From: Phoenix dactylifera
Taxonomy: Eukaryota; Streptophyta; Magnoliopsida; Arecales; Arecaceae
DNA: 64,000 nucleotides
Direction: 5' to 3'
Assembly (NCBI RefSeq): GCF_009389715.1
Contig: NC_052392.1
Location: forward strand, 36,133,360-36,197,359
A program made the translations under genes and the position numbers. Numbering within the stretch: the stretch's first letter is position 1; each line of letters opens with the position of its first letter. The notes beneath the pieces are model-generated. The model saw only the letters and a list, made by a program, of their open reading frames with translations. It made no database searches and had not been told where the DNA came from. This document shows, piece by piece, positions 11,600 to 24,404 of the stretch.

Positions 11600-12887
11600 T
11601 TAATTTAGACCTTCAACTCATTTAACCGGTTACCATCTACATGCATGGAAGAGAACTCATTACGAGAGACAATGTTAAGGTGATATAAACTATTACATGG
11701 AAGACCTCCATCAACAAATTTAGAGCCACAAAATAGTTTATGTTTTCCATTACCAAAAGTAAACCTAAAATTACTAGAATCAAGTTTAGAAAGAGAAATT
11801 GAATTCCGCCTTATGGACAATACATAAACAGTATTTTCTAAAATAAGGGTAAATCTTGACTGTAACTCTAGTCTAACATCTCCTATAAGTTCAATTCAAA
11901 CTTTGACTTCATTTCCTATGAATACCTTGACATCATCCTCGCTTGCCCTCCACTTGTTTATGAACTCATGCAAAGAATTAATAATATGAATAGATGCCCC
12001 ACTATCCAACTACAAAAATGTAATAGAACATCTAACAAGAGCTAGTGAATTACCTTTATGCATGTTCTTCTTTTCTAACTGATTCTTATGCTTGAAACAC
12101 TCAGGTTTCTTATGACCCTTCTTTTTGTAGAAGAAGCACTTCAAAATCTTCTTAATAGCAACTCGTGGGTCTCCAGGATTCTGATTTCTAATTCTAGAAT
12201 TGTGAGTCTGACCAGCCCTTTTTGGAACAATTATCTTTTTTTTTATTATATATGGGACCCCTAGGGTGTGGCTGATACATCATATTAGCAATCTCACTCT
12301 TTTTCCTAAGATATTTTTCTTCTTCTTGAACACAAGCAGAAATAAGTTTATTTACATTCCATTTATCCCTCATCACATTATATGTGATTTAAGCTGACCA
12401 AATTGCGTAGGGAGAGAATTAAGAATTTGATGCACAAGAAAATCTCTAGGGATAGGGATTTCAAGATTACTAAGCTTGGATGCAATACTCTCTAGTTGCA
12501 TGATATAAGCTCTAACACCCTCACTATCATCATATCTCATATTGATTAATTTTTCAATTAGCTCTCCAACCTCAACCTTATTAGATTCTACATACATCTT
12601 ATTTATGGCATCAAAGAATTGTCTAGTATTACCATTGTCAGGTGAAGCATCTAGAGTCGAATGTGATATGGATCTTTTGATAATCATCAGGCTAAAACTA
12701 TTCGCACTCTCCCATTTTTCATAAGCAGTCTTTTGCTCTGAAGTTCTCTCACTAGTAACTTAAGATGGATGATCATCTCTGAGTACAATATCTAAATCCA
12801 TCAAACCCATCGGTAATTCAATATCAAGTTTCTATCTTTTGTAGTTTGTTCTAATCAGAGTTTCAATGAGAAAAGTAGTGTTATTCA
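11600..12887 (-). pseudogene. Decayed Copia gag-protease-pre-integrase remnant
   Basis: Reading on the minus strand from an ATG at 12887, a Copia Gag can be followed through several frames and stops. The best-preserved part is 12373-12687 (UBN2-type Gag, with IINSLP-like QILNSLP), continued at 12194-12376. A zinc-knuckle segment near 12060-12140 has the second Cys replaced by Tyr (CFFYKKKGH). A protease-like LDSGAS segment lies near 12000, and a pre-integrase segment at 11605-11820 precedes the loss of similarity. Early stop codons replace conserved positions near 12830 and 12760. A primer-site-like sequence (minus strand GCATCAAAGGCTC, about 12990-13003) and a TG at 13005 suggest where its 5' LTR began. 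Reverse transcriptase and RNase H are missing. Confidence 0.85.
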
Positions 12888-14594
12888 TGACAAAGGTGCT
12901 AACTGCAAAACAACTTCAATGCATTTAATTAATAGACAAATATAAGTAAACAATATGCTTGAAAATATTTATCAACATTACTTAAATGAGAGCCTTTGAT
13001 GCAATGTCACAAACTTCCTGTGGGAAGAAAGTGACCCACATAAGGTAATCTTTCCAACGTATAGTGGAATCAACTAGTAAAATATTATCAGCTTTCGGAG
13101 GTCCATCTACTCTGATAGAATGGATTTTTAGACCATACACACTCACTAGTCAAAAAATATTCCACTTCAGAATTACAACACGCAATATACTCCCTTGGAT
13201 TGTATGCATTAATCTCTCAACGCTTCTCAATCCTTTCAAAAAATTAAAAGAAGAAACCTGCAAATCTCAATGAATGGGCCACTTTGGCGATCACTGTTCA
13301 TTGAAACCCACAATCCTCCAAAAATAGAGATCAACCAGCTATGCACCAATAGCATAGCAATTTACCAAAATTAACATGACTCTCCATCTATTTAAACACC
13401 AAACAAGGAATCCTACAAATCTCAATGAATGGTCCATTTTGTTGGTCACCATTCATTGAAACTTACAACCCTCTAAAAATATAGATTTGCACAAAACATA
13501 TCATTATTCATTCTAAACATGAGGGTACATAAACTTTACAACAACATATTTAAGGATCTTTATGCAATAAAAATATATGACAGGGACCACAACATAATTA
13601 TCAGAGTACCATTTCATAATAAAACTTTAGTATTGGAATAAAATAAGTATTTAGGGACCTTTATGTAATAAAATTTCACCATAGGGATTAAAATGCAATT
13701 CTGAAAGAACGGAAATAATAATATGCCCTTTAAGGGATAAACTGCAAATATCTTTTTTTTTTAACTAACGGGGTTCGGATTTCGGGTCAAAACCCACTAT
13801 CCTTACCTTCCTCCCCATGATTGGGTGAAGGAGGGCAAGAATACGGCGGCCCGTCCTCGCCTAAATAACCGCTAGCGACCTCAAAATTTCTTAATCGCCG
13901 GCCGCTGCCCTGTTCTGACGACTTCGGCTGCCGGTTTTCCCGAGATTTGAGATGAACCAGTGGTCCTTTTTTTTTTTTTTGAAAGCTGACGACAAGGAGG
14001 AAGAACCCTCCCACCCACCCCACATGGCGGTGCGGCCGCTAACTGGGCTCACCATCGGCCTGTTTAAGGCAGCTGGCGGTGACCTCTCTACCCACCCAAT
14101 GGAGGAGGAAGACACAACAACAGGAAACGTGAGTGCCGCCGTCCCTTTTTTTTTTCCTTCTTTCTCTTCCCTTCTTTTTTTAATTTCTTCCTCACATCCT
14201 TTTTCTGATTTTTTCCTTTTAATTTGATTTCTTCTCAATTTGATTCGTTATTTTGTTTCTAATCTCTTACAAAATCCAGGCTTTAAGACCACATAAAAAT
14301 AATAAATTCAACGAGAGAAGATTGAAGCTACCTTGAAAGCCCCGGCAGTCATGATGATCGTTATAATAATATCTTGCGGAAGAAGAAAGCACATAGATAG
14401 AATGTATCTTTCTCTCCTCCTTCTTGATATCTATCGCCTCAGAGATCTTAATGCCTCGTAAGAATGCAGAGATCTTGATGCCTTAGGATAAGCAAATACA
14501 CATAGGAGTGGAGTAAGGGCTTATCTCAGTTAGTAATGCTAATAGGTTCATCAATTACAGAACCTATTAATAAAAAGTATTATTAGACATGAAG
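12888..14594. other. Intergenic; possible old LTR and a GC-rich island
   Basis: From 13005 the sequence may be the decayed 5' LTR of the Copia remnant. Positions 13780-14140 form a GC-rich island with open frames on both strands that overlap, differ in frame and resemble no family; it could be an LTR promoter or a decayed gene start. No gene is supported. Confidence 0.4.
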
Positions 14595-14865
14595 GCAATA
14601 ATTAATATCTTAGGCAATTTCCTTTTTCTCTCACCACGAGTGGAGTGAATTACCAAATTGCCCACCAGGGTATTGTGGTGTGTGTCCGCACGTTGGACAA
14701 TTCTAATAATTTTTGTCCAAATCAAAAGAAAATTTAATAAAACATGACATCCCCTTAAACCTTGTGCAATTTTCTCAAAAAATATAAAGATTATATTTAA
14801 GTTCATATATACACTAAAAAAAAAAAAAATCCTCAAGCTAATAAAAGACAAAAGATAATAAAGAG
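14595..14865. repeat. Dispersed repeat, copy 2 (partner at 9405-9640)
   Basis: Same order of blocks as the first copy, in the same orientation, about 5.2 kb away. A poly-A run at 14817-14829 lies near its right end. Confidence 0.6.
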
Positions 14866-15828
14866 ACCCAACTTTTTTCTTTGTGTACAGCTATCATCCC
14901 TCATTAGCTTCAATCAAGTTTTCACGAGTTTTGCACTTTTCCTTCCAGCTGTACTTTTCCTTCCCCTGCCACTTAAGGCACTTATTGCAATCTAGATGAT
15001 ATTAAATTTTTATAGTCATATATGCAAAATATAAATTTAAAATATATATACTAATACATATAACTTTATGGCAATAAATATTAAATATGAATCTTGAATA
15101 AAGATAAATAATCTTATCCTATTGTTGTAATGTCACTACCCAAAGGCATGTGTATACCATATCATCTTTTTTTCAAGTAGAGGTGAATAATTTTATCTTA
15201 ATATTGCAACTATGGTCACCGAAAAGCAAGGTATATTCTTACCCCCCCAAAAAAAGAAGCATGCATATATTCTTACAAGAAAAAATTTATACTATAACAA
15301 TAAAAATATATATATCTCTGTCACATATATATAATTAATCATACTCTGGCCATCCGTCAAATATTTGCATAGCCCATATTACATAATAGTACAGTAATTG
15401 ACTTTAAATGAAATATGATATAAGTTCGAATATTGTCGCACACAAATCTAACTGAATGAACTTATTAATTTTATTATATTTTGAAGTTAATTTATTTTTA
15501 AATAAATGGACAAAGCAAGTAAGCTATTTTTTTATTGCCGTCTATGATATTTAAAAGGAGCCCAAAAAGAATGCTTTTCTGTGAAAATATCCTATTGTAT
15601 GCAGAAGTAGAACAAAAATCATATAGAGTGGGCATTAGAGAAAAAAATATGAAGTAGACTTCTTATTTTGTCATATTTCCTCTAGTGCCCATTTTAAAGA
15701 AGAAACCCTAAAGTCATAGAATTCTTCTACTAATGAAGTCATTGGTCTTATGATTAAAAAAAAAAAAAGAAAAGAAATTGTGTGTGGCGTCCTCTTTCTT
15801 TCTCGTTTCTAAAAATATTTTTTACCAG

Positions 15829-16290
15829 TACAGATTATATGGCCAAGCAATACACACCAAGCAAATTAGTTGTCTATCAAGCTAATGCACACATCTAGGT
15901 AAATCAATATACAATTTCTAAAATATAGCGTTCATTAGTATATAGTACATGACTAGATGATACACACTTAGCAAATTAGTAATCTAGCAACCAATACACA
16001 CCTCCAAATAAATTGATACACAATTTTCAGAACATTATGTTCACCAGTATACATTATATGGTTGATGATAAACACTCGTCAGCTTCTTGATATATACTGC
16101 AAGCTTATTTGATACACATCGAATAGTGATCCAACACATACCTCCAAGTAAATTAATATGTAATTTTCAAAACATACTTTTTACCTGTATACACTATGTA
16201 ATTAGATGATACACACCAAGTAAGTTGGTTATTTAGTAAGCCAATACATACCTCTAGAAAAGCGATACATAGTTTTCAAAATATGATATT
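15829..16290. repeat. Tandem array, about 106-bp unit, four copies
   Basis: Units begin near 15829, 15934, 16036 and 16181 with ACCAGTATACATTATATGG-like sequence. Each runs through GATACACACCAAGCAAATTAG, CCAATACACACCTCxAA and ATACAATTTTCAAAAxAT. The third unit is longer (about 145 bases) with extra material. Copies are diverged but colinear. Confidence 0.8.
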
Positions 16291-17033
16291 CATCACTACC
16301 ATATATAGTTTCCTAACTTTGTCTAATATAAAAAAATTATATATATACTATTCTTAGATTCTATAAACTCTTAGGTGCAAATATTTTAGAAAAGAGAGAT
16401 AGATTTGGAGGAGGAGAAAAAGACTCTGAGAGGAGAAGAATGATCTTAAGGATGTGATAGACAGCTTGATAAGAAAGAAGATAGATAAAGAGGCTTAACA
16501 AAAAAGAAAAAGAATGTAGACGGTTTCTCTTTATGGATGATCTTTTTTGGCGTATGATTTTTTTTTTAAATTATAAAATTATTAGTTTTTGTTAGTCAGA
16601 GGAGTTCTATTTTTATTTAATTTTTGATTTTGTTTGTTAGATGAATGTCAAAGGAATTGGCAAAATATAAATTCCTTTCTATATAATATTTTATAGTGCG
16701 ATTTTTGTTCGCAGACGTAAATTATTATTGCCATAAGCTAATACGGCGACAGGTGCGGCCATCATTCAACTGAGTCATTGTTCACTTACCAAAAAAAAAA
16801 AAGTGACGTCAACACACCAGTTGGAAAACAGCTCAAGGCGGAAGCAGACGTGGCAAAATCCTGCTTCTCTCTCTCTCTCTCTCCAAATAGGGAGTCCCGC
16901 TCTTTCGAAACGCTCTGTTCTCGTCCCACCGTCATTCTTCCGTCAGGGCGCCGCCTTCCCCATTCGCCGCTCCTCGGCCGCCGTCAGCTAACCATTTCCC
17001 GCCGTTAGGGTTAGGATTTTGGGTTTTGGCGAA
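16291..17033 (+). promoter_or_regulatory. Upstream region of arogenate dehydrogenase
   Basis: The AT-rich distal part changes to a GC- and CT-rich leader near the gene. A (TC)n run at about 16865-16883 lies 150 bases before the ATG, as is frequent in plant 5' untranslated regions. No TATA box can be assigned with certainty. Confidence 0.45.
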
Positions 17034-18101
17034 ATGCTCCTCTCCGGCCTCCTCCTCCCCACTCCTCTCCAGACCTCCAACCCCTCCCGCCCCCCTATCT
17101 CCGCCGCCTCCCTCCGCCTCCGTGCCGCCATTCTCCGCCGCGCCGCCGGCGGCGGAGCCGCCGCCGTTCCCCGCCTCGCCCTCCGCCGCCGGTTGGGAGT
17201 CCGGGCCCTGGACGCCGCCCAGACGTTCGACCACGAGTCCCAGGCCTCCGACCTCCTCGACCGCCGCTCCAAGCTCAAGATCGCCATCATCGGCTTCGGC
17301 AACTTTGGCCAGTTCCTCGCCCGTGCCTTCGCCCGCCAGGGCCACACCCTCCTCGCCCACTCCCGTTCCGACCACTCCGACGCCGCCCAGTCCCTCGGCG
17401 TCTCCTTCTTCCGCGATCCCCACGACCTCTGCGAGGAGCACCCTGACGTCGTCCTCCTCGCCACCTCCATCCTTTCCACCGACGCCGTCCTCCGCTCCCT
17501 CCCCATCCAGCGCCTCCGCCGCAATACCCTCTTCGTCGACGTTCTCTCCGTCAAAGAATTTCCCAAGAACCTCTTTCTCCAGCTCCTCCCGCCGGATTTC
17601 GACATTCTCTGCACTCACCCTATGTTCGGCCCTGAAAGCGGCAAGGACGGCTGGGCTGGCCTGCCGTTCGTGTACGAGAAAGTCCGGATTGGCGATGCTA
17701 ATTGCCGTGCCGAGCGCTGCCAGCGATTCCTTGACATCTTCGAGCGTGAAGGCTGCCGGATGGTGGAGATGTCCTGCACCAACCATGATGAGAATGCTGC
17801 TGAAATACAGTTCTTGACTCACACTGTGGGCAGGATTCTCGCCAAGCTGGACCTCAAGTCAACACCAATTAACACTATGGGCTATGAGACGCTGCTCGAT
17901 CTGGTGGCGAACACTTGTAGTGATAGTTTTGAGCTGTACAATGGGTTGTTCATGTACAACAAGAATTCCACAGAGCTACTTGATAGGTTGGATGTCGCAT
18001 TTGATTCGTTGAAGAAGGAGCTGTTCGGGAATTTGCATGATATACTCAGGAAGCAGCTGTTTGAGAGCGCTCCGAGTTCTTTAGAAAGGGCTAATAATTG
18101 A
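17034..18101 (+). CDS. TYRAAT: Arogenate dehydrogenase (TyrA family), plastid, single exon
   Basis: This 355-residue protein oxidatively decarboxylates arogenate to tyrosine with NADP+ in plastids. The start chosen is ATG at 17034; the open frame begins 15 bases earlier only through a TTG. Residues 1 to about 75 are rich in Ser, Arg, Ala and Pro with few acids, as in a chloroplast transit peptide. The nucleotide-binding motif GFGNFG is at 87-92. The catalytic His sits in CTHPMFGPE (His195). The substrate-site segment is HDENAAEIQFLTHTVGR (251-267); its Asp252 is the acidic residue associated with arogenate rather than prephenate use. The C-terminal helical dimer domain (STPINT, DSFELYNGLFMYN) is complete. 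Oddity: the usual Ser before Gln in the AAxSQF motif is Ile258. The gene is intronless and very GC-rich in its 5' half. Confidence 0.95.
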   Translation: MLLSGLLLPTPLQTSNPSRPPISAASLRLRAAILRRAAGGGAAAVPRLALRRRLGVRALDAAQTFDHESQASDLLDRRSKLKIAIIGFGNFGQFLARAFARQGHTLLAHSRSDHSDAAQSLGVSFFRDPHDLCEEHPDVVLLATSILSTDAVLRSLPIQRLRRNTLFVDVLSVKEFPKNLFLQLLPPDFDILCTHPMFGPESGKDGWAGLPFVYEKVRIGDANCRAERCQRFLDIFEREGCRMVEMSCTNHDENAAEIQFLTHTVGRILAKLDLKSTPINTMGYETLLDLVANTCSDSFELYNGLFMYNKNSTELLDRLDVAFDSLKKELFGNLHDILRKQLFESAPSSLERANN

Positions 18102-19229
18102 AGTAGAGGCATATATTATTGGTATGGTTACAAGTTGTTTTTCTTAATACCTTAGTGAGAGTTGAGTGTTTTTCTGCGGGATACTTTATTATATGTTTAG
18201 ATAGGTGGTCATCTTGTAGTTTACCGTGCTAATAAGATAGGTTCACGAAGGAGGCACTATGTATGTTTCTTGTACTTGTATGGCATGAAAAAATGAATTC
18301 AATTTTAATAATCAAGTCATTTCTTCTTGATTATTTGAACATTGCAAGGTCTTTAGATTGAGAGTTGGGTATCATAGATGCATTTCAATATGCTGTTTTT
18401 TTTGAGAAATGGTGATTCACATTTAGCAATTAGCATGGTATAAAAAGTTGGCAATTTTAGTAGCAAACATAGTCCTGTTTATGTTCTTTGTTCACAGATG
18501 GTGTATCTTTATGTTTTCAGTCATTTATGGAGGGTTGTAACTTTGTCGTTGCGCGAAGATGGCAGTAGAGATTTGATAAGGTGAAGGAGAACAAGATTGA
18601 TTGAAACTATTGCTCTACAGCACTATGCGGGTCTGTTTAATGGGTGAGATTAGAGGGCTTAGAAAGAGGTAATTCATGACCACATGCTTTTGATTGAGCA
18701 GAACCATGAATAGGCCTATAACTAGGCTTTGATTTTGAATCCAGCATGGGTTGTTATAGGATAGGTTTGGTTATGGAATGTGGAAGATGTGGGTATATTT
18801 TTTGTGGGGAAGAAGTGTGAGAGTGGGAATAGGAGTGCCTTTGACCTTTGCTTAAGGATGTAGGCCGAACATTGGTTGTTTAAATATTACGTCATGTGGC
18901 TCACATTTTATGTTGTGGATCTTAGGTTGTGATTTGGTTTTATGCAATTAAACAACGAAAGAGAGTTGTGCTTGGGTACCAAGCTACTATATTTGTATGG
19001 TATGTTGTAATGCGAGGAAAATAACATTGAAATCCTTCCATTTTACTAAGATAAGGAGGTGAGGAAGGGAGAAAATAGAAGGATCAGAAACTAGAGACAC
19101 TGTTAGTGCCATAAGCCAAGTTTTTTTCGATATCAAGGAACACCTTTTCAACAGATTGCATATAATGTACATGGATTTACAAGCTGATTGGCATGATATA
19201 TCATGTATTTTATGTACCATGCCCATGCC

Positions 19230-19400
19230 TTATTGACATGTGGTGGTGGCACAATATTGGCAGCATGCTGGTGCTTGGCATGCTGCTGTGCTGTTCAGTG
19301 CCTGCTAAGCACTGGCACAAGTAGGCATAACATGACACGGCAAACTGTGTAAGTGCCAGACCGACATGCTATGAGCATGCAGTACTTAAGTTCTTATGTA
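19230..19400. repeat. GTGCTTGGCA-type repeat, copy 1
   Basis: GGTGCTTGGCA, GCTGC, CAGTGCCTG/AAGCACTGGCACAAGT and ATGCTATGAGCATGC form a GC-richer patch with internal inverted repeats. A related patch lies at 20395-20530. Confidence 0.5.
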
Positions 19401-20394
19401 TATGAATGTAGTTGGAGAATCCAATGTTAACTTGATTACTATACGTTTCCTGACTAACATGTTGCCAGAGTTGTTTCTCCTATCCATATAAAGCATACTC
19501 TTCTTATATATTATACATGGGCAGTGAAGGACCTGCTTATAGATGTTATAAACCTTCTTGTGGTTTTAGACAATTCTCTTTCATGGAAAAATTTCTAATT
19601 GCAAGGTTGAACTTTTGCAAGCTTGTAGCTTTTTGTTGTTTACATCATTATTTTATTCTGAGAGAAGATTTGTTTATTTATTTTTTTACATCGTCTTTTG
19701 TAGTGTCACTTTATTGGGAATTCTAGGATCATTTATCATTGGAAAGCTTTATAGTCCTTAAGCATGCATTTTTATCTACTAGTTTTGCTTGGCAAGCAAC
19801 TAGACTCGATAGAACTGTTTGCTAACTTTGCATGCTTAGCATCTTCGCCCGATATGCATTGTGTACATTGCAGCAAGGATTTTGAGATTATTGACCATCT
19901 TACAATCCATTACTTACCTATTGAAGATATGATTTTTTCTTTATGTAAGTGTCTCTCCTTATGGTGGCATTTCTCTAACCATCTTTGATTTTCTTTTTGC
20001 CTTCTCTGAAGAGACTTGCTTCAAGCTACTTGTTTGTCTTGCAACATTTTGGACTTTAAACGAATGTAATCTTGGTTGATAAGAGTAAAAGAAAGAAAGT
20101 GACAATCAATGTTGTCTATCATAGTGTTTTGGCTATGCCTTGTGAAGTATGGAACTTCAAGATGCATATCTCATGAAGAAAATAAAAGAAAATGGCTTAA
20201 GATGTGAGCATGCTTAAGGGAGGAGATAATGTGCAAAATGCGCTAGAGTCTGATGATACAGATTATGGTCATCTTATTATGGTTTGGCTGATCAGAGGTG
20301 GAAACCTTAGTATAATTAAAGCGGCTGCCAGGTTTGGTGCTCCTAATAATGCTGCATCATCTACATGGATCAAAATATTGTGTGCCAATGGCTA

Positions 20395-20530
20395 GCATAG
20401 TGCACACTGTGTGGTGCCGGTGCTTGGCACAGCTGCATGCCAGGCACTGACAAGTGGCTGGTACAGTAGCAATGCCATGTATTAATAAGGCCCTGCCAAA
20501 GTATCAATCATGTTGTATCATGCATGCTGA
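20395..20530. repeat. GTGCTTGGCA-type repeat, copy 2
   Basis: It carries GTGCCGGTGCTTGGCACAG, GCATGCCAGGCACTGACAAGT and a GGCTGGTACAGTAGCAATGCC segment, in the same order as the copy at 19230. Confidence 0.5.
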
Positions 20531-21674
20531 CCGTCACTTTAGTTCATCCTGATCTACTTGTTCATAATTTGGAAAGAGACTATAGACTGTATGCAAGACT
20601 GAGTCTCTCTTTAATGATATGCATTTATAATAATGAGCAATTTATAACACTGATTAAATGGAATTTCAAGTCATGTTTGTTTCCAGTTCTGTTGCCTTGA
20701 GAGACCAATTTCGAGTGCTATCCACCTAGTCTCAATATTCACCTAATTATTTATAACTCTTGTCATAACTTCCCCTCCCCCCTCCTGCAATTGGCTTAAT
20801 TATTGGTAATGCATAGATATATATGACTGAATTCTTCATGAATCTCAAATTGATTGAGTTTCTTTAGGAAACCAAAAACTAATTCTACATTTGTGTCCAA
20901 TTCAGGCTCTTACTCCCCTTTCTTTTTCCCTTTCTTCATTTCTCATTCCTGACCTTCACCTAGCTGGATATTTTGCCTAAGAACCCTTTGAGAATCTTGG
21001 TGCACGTTAACTAAAGGGGAAGGACATGAAAAAGTAGAAGAGAGGGAAAATGATACATGATATGGTGAATACAAAAGCTTCTTGATGTGGTGGCATATCC
21101 TTTTCTATCATTCAGTCCTTATGTTGCTTTTTTTTTTATTATTTCCTAATTCTTTAACTTTGTAGAAATATTTGAAGTTATTTTTTTCTTCAATTATTCT
21201 ATCCTAATCATTGGCAGATAATGAACTCTGACTATTTTTTCCTCCTTTAACTTGAGTGCTTGTAGTCTTGTGGCTCTGGTTGTCACAGCTATTAACTTTT
21301 CATCCATCACTGCTTCTGTTGGTGTTTGTTTCTACCAGTGTTACATCTTTAATTTCTTATATTTTTGCAGGTTGCCATTATCTCTTACAATTCTTTCTCT
21401 TGGTACAAGTGCCGTTATCAAGCACCTTTATTAGGCATTTGGCTTACCTCTTTGTGTCTAGTTTGCGATCCATTATATTCCACAATCTTGGAACACCTTC
21501 GAAAATCACAACCTAATCTATCCTTTTAGGTTTTCTAACAAAATTATTGTCAGCTAGAAAGCAAGCCCATAAATCATTGTGGCAATCAGATAGTTTCAAG
21601 TCCCTTTACGAGTGGATAAAACAATACACAAAAATTTTCCTAGATGTTTCATCAGTTTCAATCATGGTTTCAAA

Positions 21675-21880
21675 AACCATTGGAACAGGATAGTACTATT
21701 GGTACTGTACTGTTCTAGCATGAAACTACAGGTATCGAGTTAACAGAATAGTTGTATCGGTATGTATGGACTTTACCAATCTGTATTGACATATTGATCA
21801 GTACCAATGGTAGTTTTCTTTTTTGGAAGCCATTAGTTTTTGATAAGTACTATTGGTGGTACCAATATTTAAAACCTTGG
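21675..21880. repeat. Degenerate GGTACT/GGTACC-type repeat
   Basis: Short inverted words (ATTGGTACTG, TATCGGTATG, GGTACCAATA) recur densely. This resembles 24405-24560 and 27330-27505 in style, suggesting one diverged dispersed family. Confidence 0.45.
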
Positions 21881-24404
21881 TTTCAATTAATTGAAGAGCG
21901 GCATATTTGGAGCCCAAGGTCCATATATCTTGAGATGCCATTTGTACAAGATGTTGTGTATTCTATTTTCATCCAACTAGTAGCGATGTGCTTTATATTT
22001 GAAGTACACAGGCTGACATTGAATTATTATTGTTTGAGCTTTAAGTAAAGCTACTTTTGGTAAGAAAAAGGACAGGTGAGGTATAAAAATTTACGCCGAA
22101 GATTGGAGAAGATAAGAGGTATGCTGTGGAGCCTTAAGTTCTTTGATGGTGGTCTATTCTTAAGACTAATAATAGTATGGGAATGTGGGAAACAGAGAAA
22201 ATCCCTTGAAAAATCAGTTAGACCATAATTTTTATGGAGAGATGATGGACTAGCACTATGAGATGACATTTGATGAATCATCTTTAGAGTGGATCATGGC
22301 TGAGGAGAAAGCAGTTGTTGATGATTGAACAATATGCCCTGAAGTTTGATTGGAGTACCAAAAACACAGGAAATCATACTGCCTTAAAGCCTATTATGTA
22401 CTTCTTATTGCTGGCATAGACATTGGGAGGGTGGGTCAAAGAGGATGACATGTAGCTGCCTGATAGAGAAGTAGCTGCAGGACGAATATCAACCTGGGGT
22501 GCATAATGTGCTGACAAAGCACGAAGTATGTCCCCATAGAAATTAATTCAGTTAATGCAAGATTGAGAAGAAGGGTCCTAGTGTGTAAGTTGACTGGACA
22601 TTATAATAAATGATAAACCAACTCTCATAGACTCTCTGGAAAAAATTAATCTGAATGCGACTGGAAGGTACTTTAGACATTGATGTGTATATAACCACCG
22701 ACTAACCTCATACTATTCTCCACAAGAAATTTTAGTAAAGGAAATTCAAGAAATACTGTTAAGCGGCCCACTAACGCAGCCTAGCAGTGGATTGATCTTA
22801 CCAATGCAGCTTAGAATCTTAATGCCCTTAACATGGAGTGTGTACAACATACCAATGAACACCATTTATCACTTGGACATGCCTGATCATGTATGAAAAG
22901 CTTGTGATACTAGAAGAAAGGTTCAACAGATAGGAGCAGCGAAAAGTTCAACCAGTGGGTATATCAACAGCGGGCTTTGACGCTTGGAACCATGGGAGAT
23001 GAATGGGCAACTTATATGAACATCAAAAGTCATATGATTTTGACTAGGTCAAATTAGGTGAATTTATATTCGTTTGAGGTTTTGTGAAGAAATTCTGTTC
23101 CTATTAGAAGCATTTCTCATGCAAGCTACCCAGATAAAAGCATGGGTGAGAGTTTGAAGATGAAACCTCTTTTTAGTTATTGCTCCTATTACTGTAGATG
23201 CATGAGAAATTATATAAAAAAAAATGATCTAAGCATTATGTGCACAGCTTTCTGAAATCTCTGGGGACTTATCATTAACAAAGATGAGAATATACCAAGA
23301 GGAAAAAATGCTGTAGTGTCACAACTCAGAAGGAGGAATATAGAGGATTCTGTTCACATTTGTAGCCCGTTTTTGAGTGCTTCTGAATTGTCCATTGAAA
23401 AATAACAGGCTAACAATGTTAAGTCCCTTATGGTCAGTAGCATTAGAAGATGAATACTTGTTCAGTGAATTCAATCTAGCAATGCATGAGCTGTTGGTAA
23501 TTGGTTCGTTGAACACAGTAACTTGAGATGTTATATATGGATGATCAATTCCTCATGTAAATTGCAAGAAGCCCGATGTTTCTGGCCCACACCAAATCAG
23601 AATGTGTCAATATCTGTGTATGCATGCTTAGCCTAGACTTAACATCCTAATGCAAGAGGGACATACTATTACTCTCAAAAGAATAATTTATATGCATACA
23701 TTGAAGTTATAAATTGCACTCATTTCAGAGGAAACCTCTATCCTCTCTATGTATATATGCATGAGTCATATAAAACTAGGCAGTTATCTTCAATTTTTGA
23801 AGGTGCTATCTTTCAATAAGGTAAGAACATTATTGGGGGGAAATTAAAGAAAAGTTTGCTGTTATGATTTATTTTATTTCTTAGAGAAAAACATGCAAGA
23901 GGTGGTTGCACTTTTGTCAAATATGCTTACCTATTGGTTCCTTTGTTAGCAGGTGATTTTAAGATGCTTTTAGATCCCTCTTTCACTGTTGATGTCCAAG
24001 TTTTCTGTTGTCTACCCTTTTTTGTTATTTCAAGGTCTAATCCAATCTCAGATGTTCTTGACTGGGGCTAAGGGTATCATGTGATAATCCTTTGTTAATG
24101 CTATTACTAAGTTTGTCCAGTGAACAGAGTTTTAAAATGTTCTGTTTTCAAGTGTTAGCGCGAATCCACTCTAATGCCATTAATGTCATCATGCTTACCT
24201 CATATTTATATGCATTTATTGCCCAATATTCTGATCTATACAACAAAAATGGCTTCATAACCATGTTTTATGATTTTAAATTTCCTATCATGATTATTGA
24301 TGATGGATAAGATCATTGCTTTGGGGGTGCACCTCATTTAGTCTTTGTGAATCATATTCCATCATGTTTTGCATTATGGATATATCATGGCAATAATTAT
24401 TTGT

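Noticed and set aside
13787..14238. Overlapping open frames in the GC-rich island
   Set aside because: Frames on both strands overlap, none has a recognisable domain, and homopolymer runs interrupt them.
16932..17822. Long open frame (296 codons) antisense to arogenate dehydrogenase, plus two others in alternative frames
   Set aside because: They arise from the GC-rich codon bias of the real gene, are low-complexity and lack any family resemblance.
22880..23100. Coding-like segment (EKFNQWVYQQRALTLG and DEWATYMNIKSH) that could be a Gag relic
   Set aside because: Too short, broken by stops and without a zinc knuckle or other retroelement domain nearby; a profile search against Gag families would decide.
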